Shown here in pieces: positions 14,129 through 20,295 of a stretch of 20,913 nt of DNA. Below the pieces are notes generated by a model that was not told where the DNA came from, made no database searches, and was given only the letters and a program-made list of their open reading frames with translations. The DNA comes from Microcaldota archaeon (GTDB taxonomy: Archaea > Micrarchaeota > Micrarchaeia > Anstonellales > J096): NCBI GenBank assembly GCA_025058915.1, contig JANXEC010000005.1, forward strand, positions 1 through 20,913. The letters run 5' to 3'. The position numbers were made by a program, and so were the translations under genes. Each line of letters starts with the position of its first letter. Within the stretch, counting starts at the first letter, position 1.

Positions 14129-14521
14129 CTAGAAGACATATGCAATTATTCTTCCACCTATCTTCAGCTCCTTTGCCTTCCTGTTACTCATTATTCCTTG
14201 TGGAGTAGTGAGTATGAGAATTCCCTCTACGTAAGAAGGTAAATACTGCATCTCCTTTGATATTATCTCGAGATATTTCACAGGAGCTCTAGGATTTACT
14301 ACCTGAAACTCTCTGATCTTGTTAGGGATTAGCCTGACTTTTGCTCTCTTCAAGTATCTCTCCCCCACCACTTCAAAATCTTCGATATATCCTTCTTCCT
14401 TTAGAACTCTTAGAACATTTACAATCAATCTGTTGAACCTGTTCAACACTATCTCTCTCTTTCCAACTCTAACTGAAGTTTTGATCTGGTTTACAGCCTC
14501 AGCAAAAGGATCCACGGACAT
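14129..14521 (-). CDS. rps8: Ribosomal protein uS8
   Basis: Small-subunit primary 16S-binding protein. The 130 residues fit the archaeal length. The N-terminus reads DPFAEAVNQIKTSVRVGKREIVL. The middle contains VNVLRVLKEEGYIEDFEVV and the C-terminal part YVEGILILTTPQGIMSNRKAKELKIGGRIIAYVF, which carries the conserved STPxGxMs-like motif as TTPQGIMSNR. ATG 14521 is 4 nt after GGTGA, just downstream of the uS14 stop. Confidence 0.97.
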   Translation of the reverse strand: MSVDPFAEAVNQIKTSVRVGKREIVLNRFNRLIVNVLRVLKEEGYIEDFEVVGERYLKRAKVRLIPNKIREFQVVNPRAPVKYLEIISKEMQYLPSYVEGILILTTPQGIMSNRKAKELKIGGRIIAYVF

Positions 14522-14530
14522 AACATCACC

Positions 14531-14677
14531 TCAATGATACTTTTTAAATCCAAGCTGTTCAGCATATTCCCGGAAGCATCTTCTGCACATGTACAATCCA
14601 TACTTCCTTATCAATCCCTTGGTAGTTCCACACATCTTGCATTTTCTCTCTCCCTTACCTCTTCCAATACGATTCAT
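14531..14677 (-). CDS. rps14: Ribosomal protein uS14, zinc-binding form
   Basis: A 48-residue small-subunit head protein, easily missed because of its size. The translation begins MNRIGRGKGERKCKMCG and ends CRRCFREYAEQLGFKKYH. Two CxxC pairs (C13/C16 and C31/C34) form the zinc site, and RxCFRE is the family signature. The ATG overlaps the uL5 stop as ATGA with GGTGA 4 nt upstream. Position between uL5 and uS8 is canonical. Confidence 0.95.
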   Translation of the reverse strand: MNRIGRGKGERKCKMCGTTKGLIRKYGLYMCRRCFREYAEQLGFKKYH

Positions 14678-14688
14678 GATATCACCTT
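14674..14688 (-). promoter_or_regulatory. uL5/uS14 coupling element
   Basis: AAGGTGATATCATGA encodes the uL5 C-terminus (KVIS-stop), the GGTGA ribosome-binding site for uS14 and the ATGA overlap. It differs from the uL4/uL23 element at one base. Confidence 0.8.
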
Positions 14689-15177
14689 AACATCAAATCT
14701 CTTGGTTATGAACCGTATAGCCTCATCCGGAGATACTCTCTGTTTCTTACCAACTTTAGAAGGAGCTCTCTTCCTCCTAGACACTCTGTATCCAGGCTTT
14801 ATGAGTCTGACAGCTACATCAAAACCCATTACTCCTATCTCAGGCATGTATTTGATACCTGGTATGTCTATATATTCCTTCACACCTATTGATAGATTCC
14901 CATTACGATCGAACATGTTTCTTTTTATAGAATTCTTGTGTGCAGCAAATACTTTCTTCAGAATTTCCTCTGCATCTTTCCCTCTCAGAGTGACTTTTAC
15001 ACCTATCTCCAGACCTGGTCTTATTTTGAAAGTTGGGTTTCTCTCCTTTGCCTTGGTGTACACAGCTCTCTTACCTGTGATTATCTCAAGTAGTCTCTTC
15101 GCATTATCAAGTCTCTCACCAGGTTCTCCTACTCCGATATTCAGAACAACTTTGTCTATTTTCACAATATCTCTCAT
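14674..15177 (-). CDS. rpl5: Ribosomal protein uL5
   Basis: 5S rRNA- and P-site-tRNA-contacting protein. About 167 residues. The N-terminus MRDIVKIDKVVLNIGVGEPGERLDNAKRLLE and the conserved AKERNPTFKIRPGLEIGVKVTLRG are clear, as is NLSIGVKEYIDIPGIKYMPEIGVMGFDVAVRL. In-frame starts exist at GTG 15186, ATG 15183 and ATG 15177. The last fits the family N-terminus and lies 5 nt after the GGGTGA that contains the eS4 stop. Confidence 0.96.
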   Translation of the reverse strand: MRDIVKIDKVVLNIGVGEPGERLDNAKRLLEIITGKRAVYTKAKERNPTFKIRPGLEIGVKVTLRGKDAEEILKKVFAAHKNSIKRNMFDRNGNLSIGVKEYIDIPGIKYMPEIGVMGFDVAVRLIKPGYRVSRRKRAPSKVGKKQRVSPDEAIRFITKRFDVKVIS

Positions 15178-15182
15178 CAACA

Positions 15183-15857
15183 TCACCCTGTGACGAACAG
15201 ATATTTATAGTCTGTTCTCACAACCTCACCTCTAGGACTGATCACATCTGCAACCTTCTTACCTATATCTAGCACATCTTTGATCTTACCTCTGAATCCT
15301 CTGTGCTTACCTCTTAGCACTATGCATTCTTTGCCCTTACCTTGCCCAATTATTCTAACAATCTTCTTAGATGTTATATCAAACATCACTGAGTCTCCTA
15401 TCTTGATACTGTTATCATCTGATATGAGTGTTCTTCCATTGTGAAATGTATACTGGATCTTTCCACCTGCTACTTTAGTTTTGTTTGTTACTTTGAGTAT
15501 TTGAGTGTTCTCTCTGTACTCCTTAGCCACAAAGTATCCTCTCTCGTCTATATCGATAATAAATCTACCTACATCTTTAATATCTATTATATCTTGATAA
15601 CCCACTGGGAATTTTGGTTCTCGGATCACCCTTCCATCTACCATCAATTTCCTATTGTTCAGTATATATTTTACCTCTCTCATGTTGTTTGCTAATTTCA
15701 TATAATCCCTCAACAACACTCCAAGTGCTAAACTATCATCTTTCGGATGTGGTCCTGGTAGTGGTTTAAGGATATATTTTTTCTCCTTTCTTCTGATCTT
15801 TATGTATGCAGGTAATACAAACCTCTTCAGATGCTTACTAGTACCTCTATTTGCCAC
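15183..15857 (-). CDS. rps4e: Ribosomal protein eS4
   Basis: Archaeal/eukaryotic small-subunit protein with S4-like, KOW and central domains. About 224 residues. The start MANRGTSKHLKRFVLP matches the family; it uses a GTG codon at 15857, 5 nt after AGGTGA, and an upstream in-frame GTG at 15866 falls inside that ribosome-binding site. Further landmarks are LKPLPGPHPKDDSLALGVLLRDYMKLA (about 32-58), VDGRVIREPKFPVGYQDII and the KOW-like GKGKECIVLRGKHRGFRGKI near the end. The coding region overlaps the 3' end of uL24. Confidence 0.96.
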   Translation of the reverse strand: MANRGTSKHLKRFVLPAYIKIRRKEKKYILKPLPGPHPKDDSLALGVLLRDYMKLANNMREVKYILNNRKLMVDGRVIREPKFPVGYQDIIDIKDVGRFIIDIDERGYFVAKEYRENTQILKVTNKTKVAGGKIQYTFHNGRTLISDDNSIKIGDSVMFDITSKKIVRIIGQGKGKECIVLRGKHRGFRGKIKDVLDIGKKVADVISPRGEVVRTDYKYLFVTG

Positions 15858-16164
15858 TTCCCTCACCTCTCGATATCAACATCAGCTTCGAAGCATGTAT
15901 TCCTATAGATCTCTCCTTGCCAGACGCATTCTTCCTCGAGATTCCTTCAATATAAACCCTTCCTGTCTTGGTATCTAATCCAATCACCTTCCCCTCTTTG
16001 CCAGCATAATCCCCTCTCATCACCCTAACTACATCCCCTAATCTCACTCTTGTGGTTCTCCCAACATCTTTCCTAATAGATCTATCCACATGAACATCTA
16101 GCAGTTTATTCCTCTGGTGTATAGGGAGATTATGGAATCTCTTTCTGACTTTGGATCTGTGCAT
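15847..16164 (-). CDS. rpl24: Ribosomal protein uL24
   Basis: Assembly-initiating large-subunit protein at the exit-tunnel rim. The 105 residues include the N-terminal RSKVRKRFHNLPIHQRNKLLDVHVDRSIRKD and the KOW motif VRLGDVVRVMRGDYAGKEGKVIGLDTKTGRVYIEGISRKNASGKE. It ends in a short basic tail, SRGEGSGK, whose codons contain the ribosome-binding site of eS4. The ATG overlaps the uL14 stop by 1 nt with only a weak GGTG upstream. Confidence 0.95.
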   Translation of the reverse strand: MHRSKVRKRFHNLPIHQRNKLLDVHVDRSIRKDVGRTTRVRLGDVVRVMRGDYAGKEGKVIGLDTKTGRVYIEGISRKNASGKERSIGIHASKLMLISRGEGSGK

Positions 16165-16562
16165 TATACAACACCCTGAGATATTGCAGCTATTTTTGGA
16201 TATCTCTCCACAGCCTCTCTAGCTACTATTCCTTTGATCTCAGTACCAACAGGAACTCCATCCTCGTTCACTACTACAGCAGCATTATCCTCAAACATCA
16301 CTCTATAACCAGCGTATCTCCTATACTCTTTCCTCTGTCTCACTATAACAGCCTTAACTATTGTTCCAACCATCTTAGGATCCCCTCTCTTCACAGAGCA
16401 TATTACCATATCACCAACTCCTGCCTTTGGAACTCTAGATCTCACTCCTTTGTATCCTACCACTCCTATGATCATAAGCTCTCTGGCTCCACTGTTATCA
16501 TCACATTTCAAATAACTACCTACACCTAGACTCTTTGTTATTCTAGCTCTGAGTGATTTCAC
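16164..16562 (-). CDS. rpl14: Ribosomal protein uL14
   Basis: Large-subunit protein at the subunit interface. About 132 residues. It carries YLKCDDNSGARELMIIGVVGYKGVRSRVPKAGVGDMVICSVKRGDPKMVGTIVKAVIVRQRKEYRR, the archaeal uL14 core, then FEDNAAVVVNEDGVPVGTEIKGIVAREAVERYPKIAAIS. The preferred start is GTG 16562, 5 nt after the AGGTGA inside uS17. An in-frame GTG at 16571 is part of that ribosome-binding site. It overlaps the uS17 end by about 20 nt. Confidence 0.96.
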   Translation of the reverse strand: MKSLRARITKSLGVGSYLKCDDNSGARELMIIGVVGYKGVRSRVPKAGVGDMVICSVKRGDPKMVGTIVKAVIVRQRKEYRRYAGYRVMFEDNAAVVVNEDGVPVGTEIKGIVAREAVERYPKIAAISQGVV

Positions 16563-16875
16563 GGATCTCACCTCTCTTGAGAATCTTAGTTACAATCCAG
16601 CTCTTAGTTTTACTTATCTTTCTAGTCTCTCTTATCTCAACCACATCGCCTTGCTGTATACTGACTCCATCTGGAACGTGTGCATGTATCTTGCTCCTGC
16701 TTCTCATGTATCTATTGTATTTTGGGATTTTTCTGACTATTTCTCTCAACACCACTACAGTGTTCTTTGCCCTGTTGCTAACAACCACTCCAGATAGAGT
16801 CTGACCCCTAGGTAATAGATGGATCTCAGATAGTTTTTTAGATAAGATTTCATTCATCCTATCAAGATCATTCAT
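16543..16875 (-). CDS. rps17: Ribosomal protein uS17
   Basis: Small-subunit primary 16S-binding protein. The 110-residue translation has LPRGQTLSGVVVSNRAKNTVVVLREIVRKIPKYNRYMRSRSKIHAHVPDGVSIQQGDVVEIRETRKISKTKSWIVTKIL, which covers the OB fold. The cysteine-containing CPFHG-like segment that precedes this core in most archaeal uS17 is absent; the N-terminus is a short acidic/basic helix-like stretch instead. It is the first gene of the spc-type operon here, with a TATA box at 16906-16914, an inferred leader of about 9 nt and no SD. Normally uL29 and Rnp1 would precede it. Confidence 0.93.
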   Translation of the reverse strand: MNDLDRMNEILSKKLSEIHLLPRGQTLSGVVVSNRAKNTVVVLREIVRKIPKYNRYMRSRSKIHAHVPDGVSIQQGDVVEIRETRKISKTKSWIVTKILKRGEIREITQS

Positions 16876-16905
16876 AACGATCCCTTTTTTATATGAATGT
16901 GATAT

Positions 16906-16914
16906 CTTTAAAAG
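16906..16914. promoter_or_regulatory. TATA element between divergent uS17 and tRNA-Thr(TGT)
   Basis: CTTTAAAAG (CTTTTAAAG on the minus strand) is nearly symmetric and is the only good TATA box in the 64-bp gap. It lies about 35 bp before the uS17 ATG and about 30 bp before the mature 5' end of tRNA-Thr, so it may serve either or both directions. Confidence 0.5.
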
Positions 16915-16939
16915 CTTTGTATTGAATTAAGATTAGGAT

Positions 16940-17013
16940 GCCTCAGTAGCTCAGACTGGTAGAGCGACCGCCTTGTAAGCGGTAGGTCGAGGGTTCAAAT
17001 CCCTCCTGGGGCT
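16940..17013 (+). tRNA. tRNA-Thr (anticodon TGT)
   Basis: A 74-nt cloverleaf. The acceptor GCCTCAG pairs with CTGGGGC (one U:G pair) and the discriminator is U. The anticodon stem is ACCGC/GCGGT with loop CTTGTAA, reading ACA. It differs from tRNA-Thr(CGT) at 8255-8328 at only two positions. CCA is not encoded. The ATG of the 195-aa gene begins 2 nt after the discriminator base. Confidence 0.97.
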
Positions 17014-17015
17014 CT

Positions 17016-17603
17016 ATGATGGAGATAAGGAAAGATCCAATAAATCTGCAGGATAGGATAAAGAACGATCTAGAGGGAAAACTAAGATTAATTCAACAAA
17101 ATCCCGATAATATCAATTCTCAAACCAGAGTAAGTTTACAACTGAATATTTACTTGATACTTAGAGATATATTAGAACATGTTCAGAAACACGGAGTTAA
17201 TGATTTAGATATCTCTCCATTGGCGAAGTTTTCAGAACTCATCAAGAAAACAATCTCTGAAACCAAATTTAAATCAAGAATCCATCATCGAATTGATGTT
17301 ACACTTTATAGCATACATTCAATCTACTATACAATAGAATTTATAGAGAGACTCATTGATATAATCGAATCTATACGTGAGATCGATAATGCAGGGGAGG
17401 ATATGACAAAAATTAGAAAATCCAGAGAGTTTACTGGATTGAATCTTAATAATATATTGAGGAACAAAAATCTCTTTGTGAAGTACAGGGATTTTCTAAA
17501 ACTTGCTATATACAGTGAACTTGAAACACTATCCCAAAACACAGAAAATAACATACAACAGAAGAAACATGAATTACAAATCATGAAAAACAGAGGTTAC
17601 TAA
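17016..17603 (+). CDS. Unknown helical protein, 195 aa
   Basis: I do not recognise a family. The protein is charged, apparently all-helical and soluble, with repeated Ile/Leu spacing (IYYTIEFIERLIDIIESIREI) suggestive of coiled coil or helical bundle. The C-terminus is polar (SQNTENNIQQKKHELQ). No catalytic motif is seen. Two adjacent ATGs are possible (17016 and 17019). There is no room for an SD because tRNA-Thr ends 2 nt upstream, so maturation of the tRNA would leave a leaderless mRNA. Composition resembles the 240-aa and 345-aa orphans, though I see no sequence identity between them. Confidence 0.75.
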   Translation: MMEIRKDPINLQDRIKNDLEGKLRLIQQNPDNINSQTRVSLQLNIYLILRDILEHVQKHGVNDLDISPLAKFSELIKKTISETKFKSRIHHRIDVTLYSIHSIYYTIEFIERLIDIIESIREIDNAGEDMTKIRKSREFTGLNLNNILRNKNLFVKYRDFLKLAIYSELETLSQNTENNIQQKKHELQIMKNRGY

Positions 17604-17605
17604 GG

Positions 17606-17615
17606 TTTTTAAATA
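17606..17615 (+). promoter_or_regulatory. TATA box for the 52-aa gene
   Basis: TTTTTAAATA begins 3 nt after the stop of the 195-aa gene and is centred 26 bp before the ATG at 17637. This is the spacing expected for a leaderless archaeal mRNA and selects this ATG over those at 17622 and 17628. Confidence 0.65.
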
Positions 17616-17636
17616 CATGTTATGTATATGAGATTG

Positions 17637-17795
17637 ATGGATGGTTATTTAGATGATATAACGGGTGTAAAGAGATCTTCCAGACGCAGAAAAATCTCAA
17701 AGGCGATTCTCAGAGAGGAGTTGAAGAGATTGAGAGAATTACGGAAGAGGGAGAGACTTGCTATCAACAGAGCCAAAGAGAAATTCAGGAACTAA
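17637..17795 (+). CDS. Small basic helical protein, 52 aa, unknown
   Basis: The translation starts MDGYLDDITGVKRSSRRRKIS and continues with a strongly basic, Arg/Lys/Glu-rich helix (LREELKRLRELRKRERLAI). It could be an RNA- or DNA-binding peptide or a ribosome-associated factor, but I recognise no family. The ATG choice rests on the TATA box at 17606-17615; ATGs at 17622 and 17628 are also in frame. The stop TAA overlaps the stop of the convergent secD by 2 nt (17793-17794). The promoter position and purine-rich codon use like the neighbours' favour a real gene. Confidence 0.6.
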   Translation: MDGYLDDITGVKRSSRRRKISKAILREELKRLRELRKRERLAINRAKEKFRN

Positions 17796-19318
17796 CCCCT
17801 CTGTGAGAAGACAAATCTGTTCAGCAGATCATTATATACTGTTCTAGACAGTAGATAACCCATAGCATATGATATTATTGCAACTATTGCAAAACCAACT
17901 ATCTCTACATTACCAAGCAACATTAGTGGGAATATAACCAGAATTGCTATGATAGTATTGTTTCTTATTATCCTGTACACTTCCTCGAACTTTAGATGTC
18001 TCCTGAGCCTGAAATCTGTGATGATGATCTGAGCGTCTATACTCACTCCTGCAGCTGCTATCAATCCGACTATAGCTGCAAGATCTAGAGTGAACCTACC
18101 TACTATTGCCAACAGTATTATCATCTCCAGAACAGTTATTCCTGTTATTATTGCAGCTATCACTAGATTTCTGTATCGGACAGCAGCAAAAATACCTACT
18201 GCAACTACACTGAGAATAAGACCCAGTATGGAATACAGTAATGATAATTCTCCGAACACTGCAGGTATGTTTGAAGTACCGATGATCTCAAGGTTGTATG
18301 GTATGCCACCTCCTCTAAGTACCGATGCTATCTCCCTAGCTTCGTTCTGTGCATTACCTGTGTCAGCAGTGCCTGTGATGAGATATCTCATACCAACTAT
18401 ATTACCGCCTGTTGTTATTGATGGAGATAGTCTTGGAGCAGATATGAGATTTATTGCTCTCCATGATGATATAGATCCTCCCTGTATCTCAGGATATAGA
18501 TCAGAACTGTTCACGATCCTCTGATTGTTGAACCCAAGGTCTCTATCTGATATAACCATCCTATCCGAAAGATCACCAATTTCATCATCCCAAACAACTG
18601 TAATGTTGAGATAGGAAAGTATCTCTATTGCCTCCTCTGGATTGGTTAGATATGATCTGTTCAATACAATATATGCATCTCTAGGAGGATCGAGAAACAT
18701 GTAGATGGGTCTGTTTGCTTTTCCTCTCACCAGCTCAAGGAATCTAGAATTAGCTACAGGATTCAGAGTAAATTGTACTCCCCAGTCTGCACCTCCTAAC
18801 TGTGCTTTGTCCATGATTATCTGAACAGTATTCGGGAGTATATCCTCTCCCCTAATCACTACAATCCCATCTACAATTCCCAAGTATTCTCCTTTTGCAG
18901 TTATTATGTTTCTAGTTCTATTGATCAGATCCGGAGAGCTACTCTCAATATATATTATTCTGTTCTCCACACCTTTCACAACAAACTGTTCCAGTCCCAA
19001 CACAGATAGTCTAGATTTTAATCTATCGATTAGATCTAACATCTCTGAATTAGAGAGGAATTGATCGGCCTGCAGTATTATTCTAGTTCCTCCCTTGAAC
19101 TCTATACCTAGATTCACACCATGGAGTAACAAGGATATTAGAGCCAGTACACCTAGACCTATAAAATATCTGGTTCTACTATCTACAGCTACGAAGTTTG
19201 TTAGAAAAATAGATGCTATGAGATACAGAGAGATGAAATTGATAAACCTCTGCTCAAATATAGAAGCAACCAAGATCAACAACCCAATTCCAAGTATTAT
19301 AGTTTCATTTCTAACCAT
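17792..19318 (-). CDS. secD: Protein-export membrane protein SecD
   Basis: RND-type partner of SecF that assists Sec-dependent translocation, using the ion gradient in bacteria. About 508 residues. The GIEFKGGTRI motif (from residue 71) is the SecD D1-type signature. A large extracytoplasmic domain follows, then the C-terminal membrane bundle with AVGIFAAVRYRNLVIAAIITG and AAGVSIDAQIIITDFRLRRHLKFEEVY. Three hydrophobic stretches (about 7-20, 27-43, 51-66) precede the GG motif where one is usual. I place the start at ATG 19318, 5 nt after GGTGA and overlapping the secF stop. In-frame ATGs at 19330 and 19351 are less likely. Confidence 0.92.
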   Translation of the reverse strand: MVRNETIILGIGLLILVASIFEQRFINFISLYLIASIFLTNFVAVDSRTRYFIGLGVLALISLLLHGVNLGIEFKGGTRIILQADQFLSNSEMLDLIDRLKSRLSVLGLEQFVVKGVENRIIYIESSSPDLINRTRNIITAKGEYLGIVDGIVVIRGEDILPNTVQIIMDKAQLGGADWGVQFTLNPVANSRFLELVRGKANRPIYMFLDPPRDAYIVLNRSYLTNPEEAIEILSYLNITVVWDDEIGDLSDRMVISDRDLGFNNQRIVNSSDLYPEIQGGSISSWRAINLISAPRLSPSITTGGNIVGMRYLITGTADTGNAQNEAREIASVLRGGGIPYNLEIIGTSNIPAVFGELSLLYSILGLILSVVAVGIFAAVRYRNLVIAAIITGITVLEMIILLAIVGRFTLDLAAIVGLIAAAGVSIDAQIIITDFRLRRHLKFEEVYRIIRNNTIIAILVIFPLMLLGNVEIVGFAIVAIISYAMGYLLSRTVYNDLLNRFVFSQRG

Positions 19319-20255
19319 ATCTATCACCATACTTCTGAATGAGATAAGCATTATATCCCCAAGATGTCATGAAATCCACTATCAATCCAACTATCAGAAC
19401 AGCACCAATACTCTTGAGGAAAGATATCTCCAGAATAGTACCAATCATGAAGATTATTATGAATACCAACAAAGAACTTGTGATCATAGATATACCGGTT
19501 CTCATGCTCTGATCTATACTCTCCAGTTTCCTGGATATGTAGTAATTACTAACCAATAGAACACTAGTATCAAGACTATACCCAAACAGAACCAACAATC
19601 CTACTAACACACTTAGATCAGTCTCAAAACCCAGGAGATTTACTATGCCTAAAGTTATGAATGTGTCTATGAGAGCTCCAGAGATAATGTTGATTGTAGG
19701 GAACCATGTCTTGAAGGTGAGTATTATGTATATCGTTATGAACACCATCCCAAGAAGGAATATAGAGAGTATTCTACTGAATAGTTCTGTTGATAGCACT
19801 GGAGTGATGAGATTGTAGGAATATGAATATTCACCTTCTATTCTGCTCAACACGGAATCTATTGTTTTCTCCAACATGTACTCCATAGCCCTATCTGCAT
19901 ACTCCTGATAGGAAGTATTATTCAGGGGGAGACCAGAGATTCTATAGATCTTATCTACGTGACTCTCGCATATAGACAGATTCTGCTCAGATCTTATGCA
20001 TTCTACTAGATTCGATCTAGCATCTATAACTTCCTTCAACTCCCTATCTAATCTCATAGGTATTTCATATATGTACACACCTCCTGCAGATCTCTGGGAA
20101 TATGATAGTGGAATATCTAGAGAGGAATTTGATGTAATTGTTATGATCAATCCTCCTGCAAAATCTATTCCGAATTTGAAAGAGGTTAAATATCCAACCA
20201 GAGAGATAATTCCCGCAACAACCAACAATCCTAGTAGTAACTTCCGATCAACCAT
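19311..20255 (-). CDS. secF: Protein-export membrane protein SecF
   Basis: Partner of SecD. The 314 residues have one N-terminal membrane segment (about 6-22) directly before FGIDFAGG (residues 28-35), the SecF signature. An extracytoplasmic domain follows, then five membrane helices containing ILTFKTWFPTINIISGALIDTFITLGI, LVLFGYSLDTSVLLVSNYYISRKLE and the terminal GLIVDFMTSWGYNAYLIQKYG. It precedes SecD, with overlapping ends. A TATA box about 26 bp upstream and the lack of an SD suggest a leaderless mRNA. Confidence 0.94.
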   Translation of the reverse strand: MVDRKLLLGLLVVAGIISLVGYLTSFKFGIDFAGGLIITITSNSSLDIPLSYSQRSAGGVYIYEIPMRLDRELKEVIDARSNLVECIRSEQNLSICESHVDKIYRISGLPLNNTSYQEYADRAMEYMLEKTIDSVLSRIEGEYSYSYNLITPVLSTELFSRILSIFLLGMVFITIYIILTFKTWFPTINIISGALIDTFITLGIVNLLGFETDLSVLVGLLVLFGYSLDTSVLLVSNYYISRKLESIDQSMRTGISMITSSLLVFIIIFMIGTILEISFLKSIGAVLIVGLIVDFMTSWGYNAYLIQKYGDRYG

Positions 20256-20277
20256 GACTTAAAATAAATACAAAAAA

Positions 20278-20285
20278 TTTTTAAA
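20278..20285 (-). promoter_or_regulatory. TATA box for secF-secD
   Basis: TTTAAAAA on the minus strand is centred about 26 bp before the secF ATG, within the 40-bp gap after the ankyrin-like gene. It predicts a leaderless transcript. Confidence 0.6.
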
Positions 20286-20295
20286 CAGACGGGAT

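Noticed and set aside
8329..16939. Composite mobile element bounded by the inverted tRNA-Thr genes
   Set aside because: No transposase, integrase, target duplication or similarity beyond the tRNA borders is visible; the content is core translation and secretion genes.
17796..17860. Terminators at the secD/52-aa junction or after tRNA-Thr(CGT)
   Set aside because: No run of T on the relevant strand and no hairpin near either end; termination must occur inside opposite-strand genes or lack a simple signal.
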